From positions 62,001 through 126,000 of the forward strand of contig NZ_FXWM01000002.1 of NCBI RefSeq assembly GCF_900177675.1: a stretch of 64,000 bases of DNA. The letters are read 5' to 3'. A program made the position numbers and the translations under genes. The stretch comes from Bacillus sp. OV166. GTDB lineage: Bacteria > Bacillota > Bacilli > Bacillales > Cytobacillaceae. Under the pieces are notes generated by a model, which was given only the letters and a program-made list of their open reading frames with translations, was not told where the DNA came from and did not search any database. Within the stretch, counting starts at the first letter, position 1. Every line of letters begins with the position of its first letter. This document shows positions 25,530 to 34,469 of this stretch, one piece after another.

Positions 25530-26516
25530 ATGAGTAAATTGGAGAGTAGTGTTGTTAGAGAAGGGTATGTTCATACACTATCTATGGATTTTCTCTCTGT
25601 AGCACAGCAAGCAGCAATCGCTTCCTATCCTTGGATAGGTAAGGGCAACAAGAATGGTGCTGATGGTGCTGGAACTGAAGCCATGCGTAATCGGATGAAC
25701 CTAATTGATATGAATGGACGGATTGTAATTGGTGAGGGAGAAATGGACGAAGCTCCTATGCTTTACATTAACGAAGAGCTAGGAACTGGAAAAGGACCTA
25801 GAGTGGATATTGCAGTTGATCCTGTTGAAGGAACGACTTTCTTGTCAAAAGGGCAGGAAAACGCAATAACTGTTGTTGCTGTATCAACCAGGGGGAGTTT
25901 ACTGCATGCACCAGATATGTACATGAGAAAACTTGCTGTTGGTCCAAAGGCTAAAGGTCATATTAACATCGAGGCCTCATTAACAGAAAATATGATAGCA
26001 GTCGCAAAAGCTTTAGGAAAGGATTTATCCGAATTAACAGTAATGATTCAGGATAGACCTCGTCATGATCATCTAATAAAACAGGTTTTTGATGTGGGGG
26101 CTAGAGTTAAGTTATTCAATGATGGTGACGTTACTGGGGCGATAGCTACGGCAATAGATGAATTAGACGTTGATATATTAGTAGGAACTGGCGGTGCGCC
26201 AGAAGGTGTAATTGCTGCAACAGCGCTAAAGTGTTTGGGAGGGGATTTCCAAGGACAACTAGCCCCACAAAACCAAGAAGAATTTGATCGCTGCATCAAG
26301 ATGGGATTGTCAAATCCAGAACAGGTTTTTACATTAGATGAGATTGTAAGATCAGATGATTGCTTTTTTGTTGCAACAGGAATTACTGATGGAATGCTTA
26401 TGCGGGGTGTTAGAAAAAAAGAGAATGGTTTAATTCATACGCACTCTTTTCTTACAGGTAGGGGAATAAATGAAAGATTTCAATATATTGAAGCATATCA
26501 CTCATTATTGAAATAA
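25530..26516 (+). CDS. glpX: class II fructose/sedoheptulose-bisphosphatase
   Basis: 328 residues from ATG at 25530 (AGGGGG seven bases upstream). GlpX-type phosphatase: metal and phosphate residues in VIGEGEMDEAPML (about 59-71) and DPVEGTT (about 90-96), with AVDPVEGTTFL typical of the family. On pBM19 of B. methanolicus the plasmid GlpX acts as sedoheptulose-1,7-bisphosphatase in regenerating ribulose 5-phosphate. The same role is likely here because fba and tkt follow and no transaldolase is present in the window. First gene of an operon under P3. Confidence 0.93.
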   Translation: MSKLESSVVREGYVHTLSMDFLSVAQQAAIASYPWIGKGNKNGADGAGTEAMRNRMNLIDMNGRIVIGEGEMDEAPMLYINEELGTGKGPRVDIAVDPVEGTTFLSKGQENAITVVAVSTRGSLLHAPDMYMRKLAVGPKAKGHINIEASLTENMIAVAKALGKDLSELTVMIQDRPRHDHLIKQVFDVGARVKLFNDGDVTGAIATAIDELDVDILVGTGGAPEGVIAATALKCLGGDFQGQLAPQNQEEFDRCIKMGLSNPEQVFTLDEIVRSDDCFFVATGITDGMLMRGVRKKENGLIHTHSFLTGRGINERFQYIEAYHSLLK

Positions 26517-26603
26517 ACATAGGAACTCTAATTGCTACCATTACTAGTTGAAAAGTTCTATTTATAAAAAATATTAAATGAAGAAAAAGGAGAGGAAAAG
26601 AAA

Positions 26604-27497
26604 ATGCCATTAGTTTCAATGAAAGAAATGTTAATCCATGCAAAAGAAAATCAATATGCGGTTGGACAGTTCAATATCAATAATCTTGAGTTTACACAAG
26701 CAATATTACAAGCAGCACAAGAAGAGAATTCTCCAGTTATTCTCGGGGTATCAGAGGGTGCTGCTCGTTATATGGGTGGATTTAAGCTGGTTGTCTCGAT
26801 GGTTAAAGAATTAATGGATGCATATAAAGTGACTGTACCTGTTGCTATTCATCTTGATCATGGTCCAAGCCTTGAGATGTGTGTTCAAGCTATCCATGCT
26901 GGGTTTACTTCCGTTATGATCGATGGATCTCATTATCCACTAGAAAAAAATATTGAAATAACAAAACGTGTTGTTGAAATAGCTCATTCTGTTGGTGTAT
27001 CTGTTGAGGCTGAACTTGGTCGCATCGGTGGACAGGAAGATGATCTAAACGTTGAGGATTCTGAAGCTATGTATGCGATCCCTGCTGAATGTGAACAATT
27101 AGTTCGCGAAACAGGAGTAGATTGTTTTGCACCCGCGTTAGGTTCAGTCCACGGCCCATATAAAGGTGAACCTAATCTTGGTTTTGATCGGATGAAGGAA
27201 GTTAAGGAATTAACAGGTGTTCCACTTGTTCTTCACGGTGGTACAGGTATTCCAACTAAGGACATTCAAAAAGCTATTTCGCTTGGATCGGCGAAAATTA
27301 ACGTTAATACAGAAAGCCAGATTTCTTCTACAAAAGCTGTTCGCGAAGTATTAGCTGCAAAGCCAAACGAATACGATCCACGTAAATTCCTAGGGCCTGC
27401 TCGCGAAGCAATTAAAACCACAGTTAAAGGAAAAATGCGTGAGTTTGGTTCTTCTGGTAAGGCTCAGCAGGCAGAAGCCTACTTAGTAACAAACTAA
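26604..27497 (+). CDS. fba: class II fructose-bisphosphate aldolase
   Basis: 297 residues, AAAGGAGAGGAAAAGAAA before the ATG. Zn-dependent aldolase: VAIHLDHGPSLEMC (about residues 79-92) holds the first metal His and the catalytic Asp. SVHGPYKGEP (near 180) and VLHGGTGIPTKDI (near 208) hold the other ligands and the phosphate loop. It splits fructose 1,6-bisphosphate, and in the RuMP cycle can condense erythrose 4-phosphate with DHAP to sedoheptulose 1,7-bisphosphate. Lies between glpX (87 bp) and tkt (31 bp). Confidence 0.95.
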   Translation: MPLVSMKEMLIHAKENQYAVGQFNINNLEFTQAILQAAQEENSPVILGVSEGAARYMGGFKLVVSMVKELMDAYKVTVPVAIHLDHGPSLEMCVQAIHAGFTSVMIDGSHYPLEKNIEITKRVVEIAHSVGVSVEAELGRIGGQEDDLNVEDSEAMYAIPAECEQLVRETGVDCFAPALGSVHGPYKGEPNLGFDRMKEVKELTGVPLVLHGGTGIPTKDIQKAISLGSAKINVNTESQISSTKAVREVLAAKPNEYDPRKFLGPAREAIKTTVKGKMREFGSSGKAQQAEAYLVTN

Positions 27498-27528
27498 GGT
27501 GCCAATATAGATAGAAAGGGGAAGAATA

Positions 27529-29529
27529 ATGATTGATCAAAAAGTGAATTTAGATGTGCTATCCATTAATACTATTAGAACTCTAAGTATTGATGCAATT
27601 GAAAAGGTTGGGTCAGGTCATCCAGGTATGCCGATGGGTGCCGCGCCTATGGCTTACACGCTTTGGACGAAATTTATGAATTATAATCCAAGCAATCCTC
27701 AGTGGTTTAACCGTGATCGATTTACATTATCTGCAGGTCATGGATCTATGTTGTTATACAGCTTATTGCATTTAACGGGTTATAACCTATCAATAGATGA
27801 CTTAAAGAATTTCCGTCAATGGGAAAGTAAAACCCCTGGGCATCCTGAATTTGGTCATACACCTGGAGTTGATGCTACAACGGGACCGCTAGGACAGGGA
27901 ATTGCTATGGCAGTAGGGATGGCTATGGCAGAAAGACATTTAGCCACTACGTATAATCGGGGTAATTTCAATTTAATTGATCACTATACCTATAGTATTT
28001 GTGGTGATGGTTGTTTGATGGAAGGTGTATCTGCAGAGGCAGCCTCACTTGCTGGTCACTTGAAACTTGGTCGTTTAATTGTATTATACGATTCAAATGA
28101 TATCTCCCTTGATGGCGATCTACATATGTCATTTAGTGAGAGTGTTAAGGGTCGTTTTGAAGCATATGGTTGGCAAGTACTTCAGGTTGAAGATGGTAAT
28201 GATGTTGATGCAATTGCTAAAGCGTTAGTGGAAGCTAAGGACAATCAAGAGCAACCAACATTGATAGAAGTAAAAACAACAATTGGTTATGGATCTCCTA
28301 ATAAAGGTGGTAAGTCTGATTCACACGGTTCCCCACTAGGAAAAGATGAAATTAAACTTGTAAAACAACAATACAACTGGGAATATCAAGAAGAATTTTA
28401 TATCCCAGCAGAAGTTAAATTACATTTTAAGGAACTTCAAGATGTATCTAATAAGAAGGAATTAGCTTGGAATGACTTGTTTGAAAAATACGAGGAGGCC
28501 TATCCAGTTCTAGCAAAAGAATTAAAATATGCAATAACTGGGCAACTTCCGGTAGGTTGGGATGAGTTTGTTCCAAGATATCAAATTGGTAAAGATAAGC
28601 TTGCAACCCGTTCTTCCAGCGGTGAAGTGTTAAATGCCATTGCGAAAAAAGTTCCACAATTATTTGGTGGCTCTGCCGATTTGTCTTCTTCTAACAAGAC
28701 TTTGATGAAAGGTGAAGGTAACTTTAGTGCAGTAGATTATAGTGGACGAAACATTTGGTTTGGTGTACGTGAGTTTGGAATGGGTGCCGCTGTAAATGGT
28801 ATGGCACTACATGGTGGAGTAAAAGTATTCGGAGCTACCTTCTTTGTTTTCTCTGACTACTTGCGTCCTGCAATTCGTCTTTCTGCCATAATGAAAATAC
28901 CAGTAATCTATGTATTTACACATGATAGTATTGCAGTAGGTGAGGATGGACCAACACATGAACCAATTGAACAATTGGCGTCCTTACGTGCGATGCCAGG
29001 TCTCTCTACTATTCGACCGGCAGATGGAAATGAAACAGCTGCAGCTTGGAAACTTGCAATAGAAAGTAAAGGAGAACCAACGGCACTCATCCTTTCTCGT
29101 CAAGATTTACCAACACTTGTTGATTCTGAAACTGCTTATGAAGGTGTTAAGAAAGGAGCCTATGTAATTTCAAATGCCAGTAACATTGATGGACTGTTAT
29201 TAGCTTCCGGTTCAGAGGTTTCACTAGCTGTTAAGGCGCAAAAGGCTCTTGAAGTAGAAGGAATCAATGTTTCAGTTGTTAGCATGCCAAGCTGGGATCG
29301 ATTTGAAAAACAATCTGCAGCATATAAAGAAAGTGTACTTCCTAAAAACGTTCCAGCACGACTTGCTATTGAAATGGGAGCTTCCCTGGGATGGCATAAA
29401 TATGTTGGAGATCATGGTAACGTCATTGCCGTAGATCAGTTTGGAGCTTCCGCACCAGGAGATAAAATAGAGGCAGAATATGGATTCACTATTAAAAATA
29501 TTATTTCTCATTTTAAAATGCTTCTATAA
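27529..29529 (+). CDS. tkt: transketolase
   Basis: 666 residues, normal length. The thiamine-diphosphate motif starts at GDGCLMEGVSAEAASLAGHL (about residues 154-173), and the N-terminal GHPGMPMGAAPMAYTLW and AGHGSMLLYSLLHLTG are family signatures. The central EFGMGAAVNGMALHGG holds the catalytic Glu of the pyrimidine domain, and the third domain ends with GHGN-like DHGNVIAVDQFGASAPG. It shuffles two-carbon units to rebuild pentose phosphates for formaldehyde fixation. Last gene of the glpX operon, followed by a terminator at 29665. Confidence 0.95.
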   Translation: MIDQKVNLDVLSINTIRTLSIDAIEKVGSGHPGMPMGAAPMAYTLWTKFMNYNPSNPQWFNRDRFTLSAGHGSMLLYSLLHLTGYNLSIDDLKNFRQWESKTPGHPEFGHTPGVDATTGPLGQGIAMAVGMAMAERHLATTYNRGNFNLIDHYTYSICGDGCLMEGVSAEAASLAGHLKLGRLIVLYDSNDISLDGDLHMSFSESVKGRFEAYGWQVLQVEDGNDVDAIAKALVEAKDNQEQPTLIEVKTTIGYGSPNKGGKSDSHGSPLGKDEIKLVKQQYNWEYQEEFYIPAEVKLHFKELQDVSNKKELAWNDLFEKYEEAYPVLAKELKYAITGQLPVGWDEFVPRYQIGKDKLATRSSSGEVLNAIAKKVPQLFGGSADLSSSNKTLMKGEGNFSAVDYSGRNIWFGVREFGMGAAVNGMALHGGVKVFGATFFVFSDYLRPAIRLSAIMKIPVIYVFTHDSIAVGEDGPTHEPIEQLASLRAMPGLSTIRPADGNETAAAWKLAIESKGEPTALILSRQDLPTLVDSETAYEGVKKGAYVISNASNIDGLLLASGSEVSLAVKAQKALEVEGINVSVVSMPSWDRFEKQSAAYKESVLPKNVPARLAIEMGASLGWHKYVGDHGNVIAVDQFGASAPGDKIEAEYGFTIKNIISHFKMLL

Positions 29530-29664
29530 GCTTATAGCTGAAAATCAATACAAATACTACATTAGATAGAAGTACTAACCTAATTTTATAGGAAGAAAAC
29601 TCATTTTTACTTGAATCCTTTCATTCAGGAGTAGGATTTACTTGTTGATGAACACTTTGGTATT

Positions 29665-29698
29665 GGGCAGACTCACCGCTGGTGGACCTGCCCTTTTT
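29665..29698 (+). terminator. terminator of the glpX-fba-tkt operon
   Basis: GGGCAG (29665-29670) and CTGCCC (29688-29693), with an inner CACC/GGTG helix, followed by TTTTT. Confidence 0.85.
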
Positions 29699-29920
29699 AG
29701 AATCCTAAAAAGTCATAAAAAATTAATTTAAAACTTGGGCCTGGAAACCGTTTATAACAATCAGTATTTCTGTTTTGTAAATAATTGAATTTTGATTCGT
29801 TGATTGTAATAAAACGAACAATACTTCAGGTTAGTACTTCTGATGAGGTATGTACAAATGCGGAATATTTCGAGGTTCTTCCAGCACGATAATATGTGAA
29901 AATTTGGAGGAAAAATAAGA

Positions 29921-30880
29921 ATGAAAAAGATTGCAGTATTAACTAGCGGCGGAGACGCACCTGGAATGAATACAGCTATTCGTGCAGTCGTTCGTAGGGG
30001 TATACACAATGGATTGGATGTATATGGTGTGGAAAATGGCTACAAAGGCTTGATTGAAGGCGATTTTATTTCAATGAATTTAGGGAGCGTAGGGGACATC
30101 ATTCATAGGGGAGGCACTATCTTAAAAACTTCCAGATGTGAGGAATTCAAGACCATTAGAGGACAGCAACAAGCAATTCTAAAACTAAGAGATAAGAGTA
30201 TTGAGGGATTAATTGTAATTGGAGGGGATGGTTCGTTTAGGGGAGCGAGAAAATTGTCAGAATTAGGCTTTCCGACGGTCGGGATCCCAGGCTCTATTGA
30301 CAAAGACATTGCAGGAACGGACTATACAATTGGGTTTGATACTGCAGTAAATACAGCTGTTGAAGCAATTGATAGAATTCGTGATACGGCATTCTCTCAT
30401 GAACGCACTTTTGTACTTGAGGTAATGGGTCGAGGTGCTGGAGATATTGCCTTATGGGCAGGAATGTGCGGTGGGGCAGAGTCCATAATTATCCCAGAAG
30501 CTAACTATGATATAGAAGATGTGATTGATCGAATAAAGCAAGGACATCAACGTGGAAAGACCCACAGTATTATTGTGATGGCTGAAGGTGTTGGCAAAGG
30601 GATTCAAATGGGTAAAGAGATTCAAGAAAAAACCGGCTTTGAAACAAAGGTTACCATACTTGGACATATTCAAAGAGGAGGTTCCCCTAGTGCCTATGAT
30701 CGGATGATGGGTAGCCAAATGGGAGCATTAGCAGTTGATTTACTCGGAGAAGGGCAAAAAGGTGTAATGGTAGGGTTGAAAAAAGGCCAACTAACTCATA
30801 CACCTTTTGAGGTAGCAGAAAAAGATAAACATACGATTGATCTTTCCATTTACGAGTTAGCAAGAAGTCTATCTACATAG
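29921..30880 (+). CDS. pfkA: 6-phosphofructokinase
   Basis: 319 residues, the standard bacterial length. ATP-binding TSGGDAPGMNTAIRAVVRRG (about residues 9-28) and IGGDGSFRGA (near 102). The active-site loop reads GIPGSIDKDIAGTDYTIGFDTAVN, retaining the catalytic Asp but with Lys in place of the usual Asn (normally TIDND). The substrate loop EVMGRGAGDIALWAG is intact. It phosphorylates fructose 6-phosphate from PHI. It has its own leader (about 220 bp after the tkt terminator) without an HxlR-like box, so control differs from the neighbours. The pBM19 plasmid also carries a pfk copy. Confidence 0.93.
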   Translation: MKKIAVLTSGGDAPGMNTAIRAVVRRGIHNGLDVYGVENGYKGLIEGDFISMNLGSVGDIIHRGGTILKTSRCEEFKTIRGQQQAILKLRDKSIEGLIVIGGDGSFRGARKLSELGFPTVGIPGSIDKDIAGTDYTIGFDTAVNTAVEAIDRIRDTAFSHERTFVLEVMGRGAGDIALWAGMCGGAESIIIPEANYDIEDVIDRIKQGHQRGKTHSIIVMAEGVGKGIQMGKEIQEKTGFETKVTILGHIQRGGSPSAYDRMMGSQMGALAVDLLGEGQKGVMVGLKKGQLTHTPFEVAEKDKHTIDLSIYELARSLST

Positions 30881-31039
30881 GCAAATATGCTAATTGATAA
30901 GGTCATTAATGTATTCACCACTGGTAATAGCAGAGTCCTATAAGGAGCTTCTCGGGTTCTTGTGAAGGCTGAACTATCGTGTAATAGAGAAAAAGGACAA
31001 TATGAAACTTAATAACAAGGATTTAGGAGGAAATAGTAT

Positions 31040-31492
31040 ATGAAGGTAGCAATTGCAAGTGATCATGGCGGAATGAATATTCGCAAGGAGATAATTTCTT
31101 TGATGGAAGAATTGAATATTGAGTATGTTGATTTAGGGTGTGAATGTGAGGGCTCTGTTGATTATCCTGATTATGCAATTCCGGTGGCGGAGATGGTAGC
31201 AAGTGGAGAAGTAGATCGTGGCATCCTCATTTGTGGTACAGGAATTGGAATGAGTATTGCAGCTAATAAAGTACAGGGAATTCGTTGTGCTCTTGTCCAT
31301 GATATGTTCAGTGCAAAGGTAACGAGAGAACATAATGATACCAATATTTTAGCGATGGGGGAACGTGTAATTGGTCCAGGGTTGGCTCGTGGTATTGCCG
31401 AAACATGGTTAACTGCCTCCTTCGAAGGAGGGAGACATGAAACTCGAGTTAATAAAATCTCATCATATGAATCTAGAGTTATTCATCAGTAG
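31040..31492 (+). CDS. rpiB: ribose-5-phosphate isomerase B
   Basis: 150 residues, ATTTAGGAGGAAATAGTAT before the ATG. IASDHGGMNIRKEI (residues 5-18) and ILICGTGIGMSIAANKV (about 63-79) are the RpiB/LacAB signature; the Cys in ICGTGIG is the usual catalytic base, and REHNDTNILAMGERVIG follows. It interconverts ribose 5-phosphate and ribulose 5-phosphate, the acceptor of formaldehyde. Separated from pfkA by 159 bp. Confidence 0.93.
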   Translation: MKVAIASDHGGMNIRKEIISLMEELNIEYVDLGCECEGSVDYPDYAIPVAEMVASGEVDRGILICGTGIGMSIAANKVQGIRCALVHDMFSAKVTREHNDTNILAMGERVIGPGLARGIAETWLTASFEGGRHETRVNKISSYESRVIHQ

Positions 31493-31720
31493 AATTAAAG
31501 CATTCTATTTAGATAAGAAAATGCTCTAAGACCCATAAATTACAAGACTTATGGCACAAGAATTGTACAAAACTAAAAATATATTTTAACTGTATAAATT
31601 ATTAGCCATTTGTCTCTCTTTTTTATAGATCCAACGCTTCTTAGGATTGTCATTCCTTAACAGGAAATGTCTTCCCTTTTTGGGTTAATAAATTAAATTC
31701 AGAATAGGAGAATGATCACC

Positions 31721-31897
31721 ATGGAAAAGAAATATTGTATTCATTGTAGATCACTTTATACTAAAGAAACGGTTTGCAATATATGTGGAAAAAGTGAATT
31801 CCAGGAAATAAAAATTGTTATCCAACACCAGAAACAATCAAATAGTAAGCAATTATTCGTAGATACCTTTCTTTCCTCTAACCTAGAACTAACTTAA
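31721..31897 (+). CDS. 58-residue zinc-ribbon-like protein
   Basis: ATG at 31721 chosen because GGAG lies about ten bases upstream; an ATG at 31712 is too close. Two cysteine pairs, YCIHC and VCNIC, 14 residues apart (about residues 5-26), suggest a single zinc ribbon or knuckle, followed by a polar helix. No family assigned. It is one of three small Cys-pair proteins in a row (with 32217 and 32581). Confidence 0.5.
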   Translation: MEKKYCIHCRSLYTKETVCNICGKSEFQEIKIVIQHQKQSNSKQLFVDTFLSSNLELT

Positions 31898-32158
31898 AAG
31901 GTAAAATGGTTTTGATATTATAACCTATAAAATTGGTTGAATTCATATTTAAACCTATTTAAAACCTTTTAAGTAAAATAATTAACAGTGGTAAAAAGAG
32001 TAGGCATTTAAATAAGACCTTAATCCTGGGTAAGTTTACAGCCTAAAATATGAGCCGTTTATGAATGAAATAAGGAAATAATCTATCTTTTATATTCCAA
32101 TGCTTTGTGACATAATTTGATAGTGAAAATAATTGTGGTCTTTTTTAATAACTAAAAT
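31898..32158. other. intergenic, nothing recognised
   Basis: AT-rich DNA between two small zinc-ribbon genes; no further gene, hairpin or repeat supported. Confidence 0.4.
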
Positions 32159-32172
32159 AGAAAGCGTTTTCA
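32159..32172. promoter_or_regulatory. cre-like catabolite repression site
   Basis: AGAAAGCGTTTTCA matches the CcpA operator consensus TGWAANCGNTNWCA at all but the first position, 45 bp upstream of the SR1P-like start. In B. subtilis the sr1 RNA encoding SR1P is under CcpN and CcpA control, so a cre here fits. Confidence 0.6.
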
Positions 32173-32216
32173 TTTATTGTTATTTATATTTTATAATCAG
32201 GAAGGAGCTTTGCAAA

Positions 32217-32333
32217 ATGGTAACAATTGTTTGTAAAAACTGCGATGCTATTATTGAACACGATGATGATGAAAAGGTACGAATTCTTTATTCTTTATGT
32301 GAAAAATGTCAAGAAGATGTATCTGAAGCCTAG
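32217..32333 (+). CDS. SR1P-family GapA-binding peptide
   Basis: 38 residues starting MVTIVCKNCDAIIEHDDDEK, then VRILYSLCEKC and an acidic tail. AGGAAGGAGCTTTGCAAA precedes the ATG. The pattern TIVC..C...I.H...EKV..LY..C..C matches the SR1P peptide of B. subtilis, translated from the dual-function sRNA SR1, which binds glyceraldehyde-3-phosphate dehydrogenase GapA. Identification is by pattern memory. Its presence on the same element as a gap gene and other glycolytic genes suggests it modulates central metabolism. Four cysteines could bind zinc. Confidence 0.75.
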   Translation: MVTIVCKNCDAIIEHDDDEKVRILYSLCEKCQEDVSEA

Positions 32334-32580
32334 GATTGGGGAGAATGAATTAAAACCTAAAAGATACATTTTCTGTCATTTTTTCTTTACTCTTCGTGTA
32401 GAAATCATAACTAAGTGTGACTTTCGCTGAACTATTAATTAACGTTTAAAATGATTAAATCAAGTTATAAAACCTTAGATTTTATTTATAGTAGTTAAGT
32501 TTTGGACAAAATCCGTTATGATGCATTTTAATTAAAGATATCGCCGGATTCCACTTTTACCTTATTTAGGGGGCGGAGGT

Positions 32581-32775
32581 ATGGAGAAGAAAACCAGATA
32601 TTTATTGTTTTGTAATAAATGTGGTATACCTCAATTAATCCCGAAATACATTTTGCAAGCATACTTCATAAGTGGGGTTAATGGAGTTTATTGCAGCAAT
32701 TGTGAAAATCATACGATTATTCCTGAGTATTTAAAAAAGATTGCTGGGGAGCTGCTAATTCATAGTGCGGAGTAA
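32581..32775 (+). CDS. 64-residue zinc-ribbon-like protein
   Basis: GGGGGCGGAGGT precedes the ATG. Cysteine pairs LFCNKCGI (about residues 10-16) and VYCSNCEN (about 37-44) flank a hydrophobic segment, typical of a small zinc ribbon. The rest (YLKKIAGELLIHSAE) is a short helix. Family unknown. Confidence 0.5.
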   Translation: MEKKTRYLLFCNKCGIPQLIPKYILQAYFISGVNGVYCSNCENHTIIPEYLKKIAGELLIHSAE

Positions 32776-33750
32776 CAAATTCAAAAAAATAAAAGCCTTT
32801 TTAGATGAAAGTTATCAGCCTCCTTCTATGCAAGTTGAAAGGAACTTCCAACTTATTCAAATCCTTTAGAAGAGAATCAAGGACATTAGTTTCAACTATT
32901 GTTTTTAATGCTTTTTTTGAAATGGGCTACATTATATTTCATTAAAACATCCTTGGCATTTCCCAAAATTAAAGTAATTGTTTTAGGGGACATATTAGGT
33001 TGAATGACCATAAGAGATATTAGGTCAATGAAACTATTTAAATATAGTAGTGGTTTAGATGGTTATAAGTTGCTGTTCAGTTCCGATCGGGTTGAATATG
33101 TTTAATAAAAAGAAAGAATATGCTTTATTTATTCCACAATAAGACGCTATTGTTGAGTAACGAATTTAGTAAAGTCCTTTTTTGCTATTAAATGTGTGTC
33201 TAATATTCGGATTTTTGTCAAAAGTAAACAACTATTTTTTGAAAAAGCCGCATTCTTCATCAAAAGAATGCGGCTTTACGCTGTTAAAATTAAACAACTT
33301 ATTTGCTCAATATTATGGTGTATCTAAAGTGGTAATCTTCCAAAATACATCTAGAAATATCACTATATTATAACATCTGGCTCGGATTTCATTAAAGAGT
33401 CCTACCACAGTTAAACAATTACCTCAATTCATTAACAGACCTAATCCCTTTAAAGAATTTAATGAACCAGGTGCTCGTAACACTAATAGGCAATTCAGTC
33501 TTTCATTTTCTATCAAATTATCTTTGAACCAAATCTAGTTTTGTCGCATTTTGAATGCGACAAACCTTAGGAATCTAGAGAACGAAAATGATATCTATTG
33601 ATGATAAAATTAAAATATGAAAGCGGAATCAATGCTTAAACTAATATTTAGATTTATATTAGTGATTTTACCTCTCCTATTAAGTAAGTGAGGTAGGACC
33701 TTAGAGTTGAAAACGCTGTAGAAATAATAAAAAAAAATGGAGGGAAGAAG
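32776..33750. other. long intergenic region with two hairpins
   Basis: No gene supported. AAAGCCGCATTCTT (33244-33257) and AAGAATGCGGCTTT (33264-33277) form a perfect 14 bp stem that looks like a bidirectional terminator. TTTGTCGCATT-TTG-AATGCGACAAA (33540-33564) is another perfect hairpin. TGAAAACGCTGTAG near 33708 is a poor cre match (12 of 14) before the cupin gene. Confidence 0.6.
33244..33277. terminator. terminator-like 14 bp hairpin
   Basis: Perfect stem with a 6-base loop and A/T flanks on both sides; no adjacent gene can be assigned to it, so it may end a lost gene or a small RNA. Confidence 0.6.
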
Positions 33751-34164
33751 ATGAGCGAAAAAACAGCAACAAAAACAGAATTTAATTACTTAAGTCAAAA
33801 ACCGGGTGTACAGCTAATTAAGGCAGGTACTTATAAAAAGATTGAATTAAATAACGTGTTAGGGATTCCAGCTGTTAAAAGCCAAATCATTGATGTGCCG
33901 GTTACTTCAAAACAAAATGCATTACAGTTAGGATACTTTGCTATGCAGCCTGGAGAAGAATTTGAATTTACGTATACATTCTTAGAAGTAAAGACCATTA
34001 TTAAAGGGAAAATTGTGGTACGTGATGATCAAGGGAAAAAATATGTAGCAGAAAGAGGCGATGTCTTCATCTTTACCCCAGATACAACTGTTGTTTTTGA
34101 TGGAGAGAGCGATGGAGAAGCTATTTATACAGGACATAGATTACCTGAACCTTTATTTATGTAA
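33751..34164 (+). CDS. cupin-fold protein
   Basis: 137 residues, ATGGAGGGAAGAAG before the ATG. The core reads LQLGYFAMQPGEEFEFTYTF, then VKTIIKGKIVVRDDQGKKYV and AERGDVFIFTPDTTVVF: the two cupin motifs, of the EutQ/small-sugar-binding kind. The metal histidines of motif 1 are replaced (F, T), so metal binding is uncertain. No substrate can be assigned. The following two genes (unknown 261-residue protein and DMT transporter) run the same way and may form a functional set. Confidence 0.7.
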   Translation: MSEKTATKTEFNYLSQKPGVQLIKAGTYKKIELNNVLGIPAVKSQIIDVPVTSKQNALQLGYFAMQPGEEFEFTYTFLEVKTIIKGKIVVRDDQGKKYVAERGDVFIFTPDTTVVFDGESDGEAIYTGHRLPEPLFM

Positions 34165-34469
34165 ATTTACGATAAAAAATTTTCAACTCAAACAATGGCA
34201 CTTGTCTGATAACTAGAATCTTCTGTGGAACGACAAAATGAGCGGGTTGCCCATCAAGAAGGGACGAGCTCATAAGTAAATAAAACATTCTATAGGGTGT
34301 TTATTAACTCAATAGTATGTTTTTAATATAAAAAATCTGAATTTTCTGCACATTAATTTTAAAGGGAGAAAAATCGATAATCAATAATTGATATATAACA
34401 TTATGATTTTTCTACTCAAAAGTGATATCTATCAAATCTAGACATACAAAGGGAAGGAGCTAGCAAGCG
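34165..34469. other. intergenic, nothing recognised
   Basis: About 300 bp between the cupin gene and the 34470 gene with no frame, repeat or hairpin that I can support. Confidence 0.35.

Noticed and set aside
29836..29860. TTAGTACTTCTGATGAGGTATGTAC before pfkA as an HxlR-type box
   Set aside because: Spacing and half-site order differ from the four consistent elements.
33708..33721. TGAAAACGCTGTAG as a cre site before the cupin gene
   Set aside because: Two mismatches at the conserved 3' CA; too weak to list as a site.
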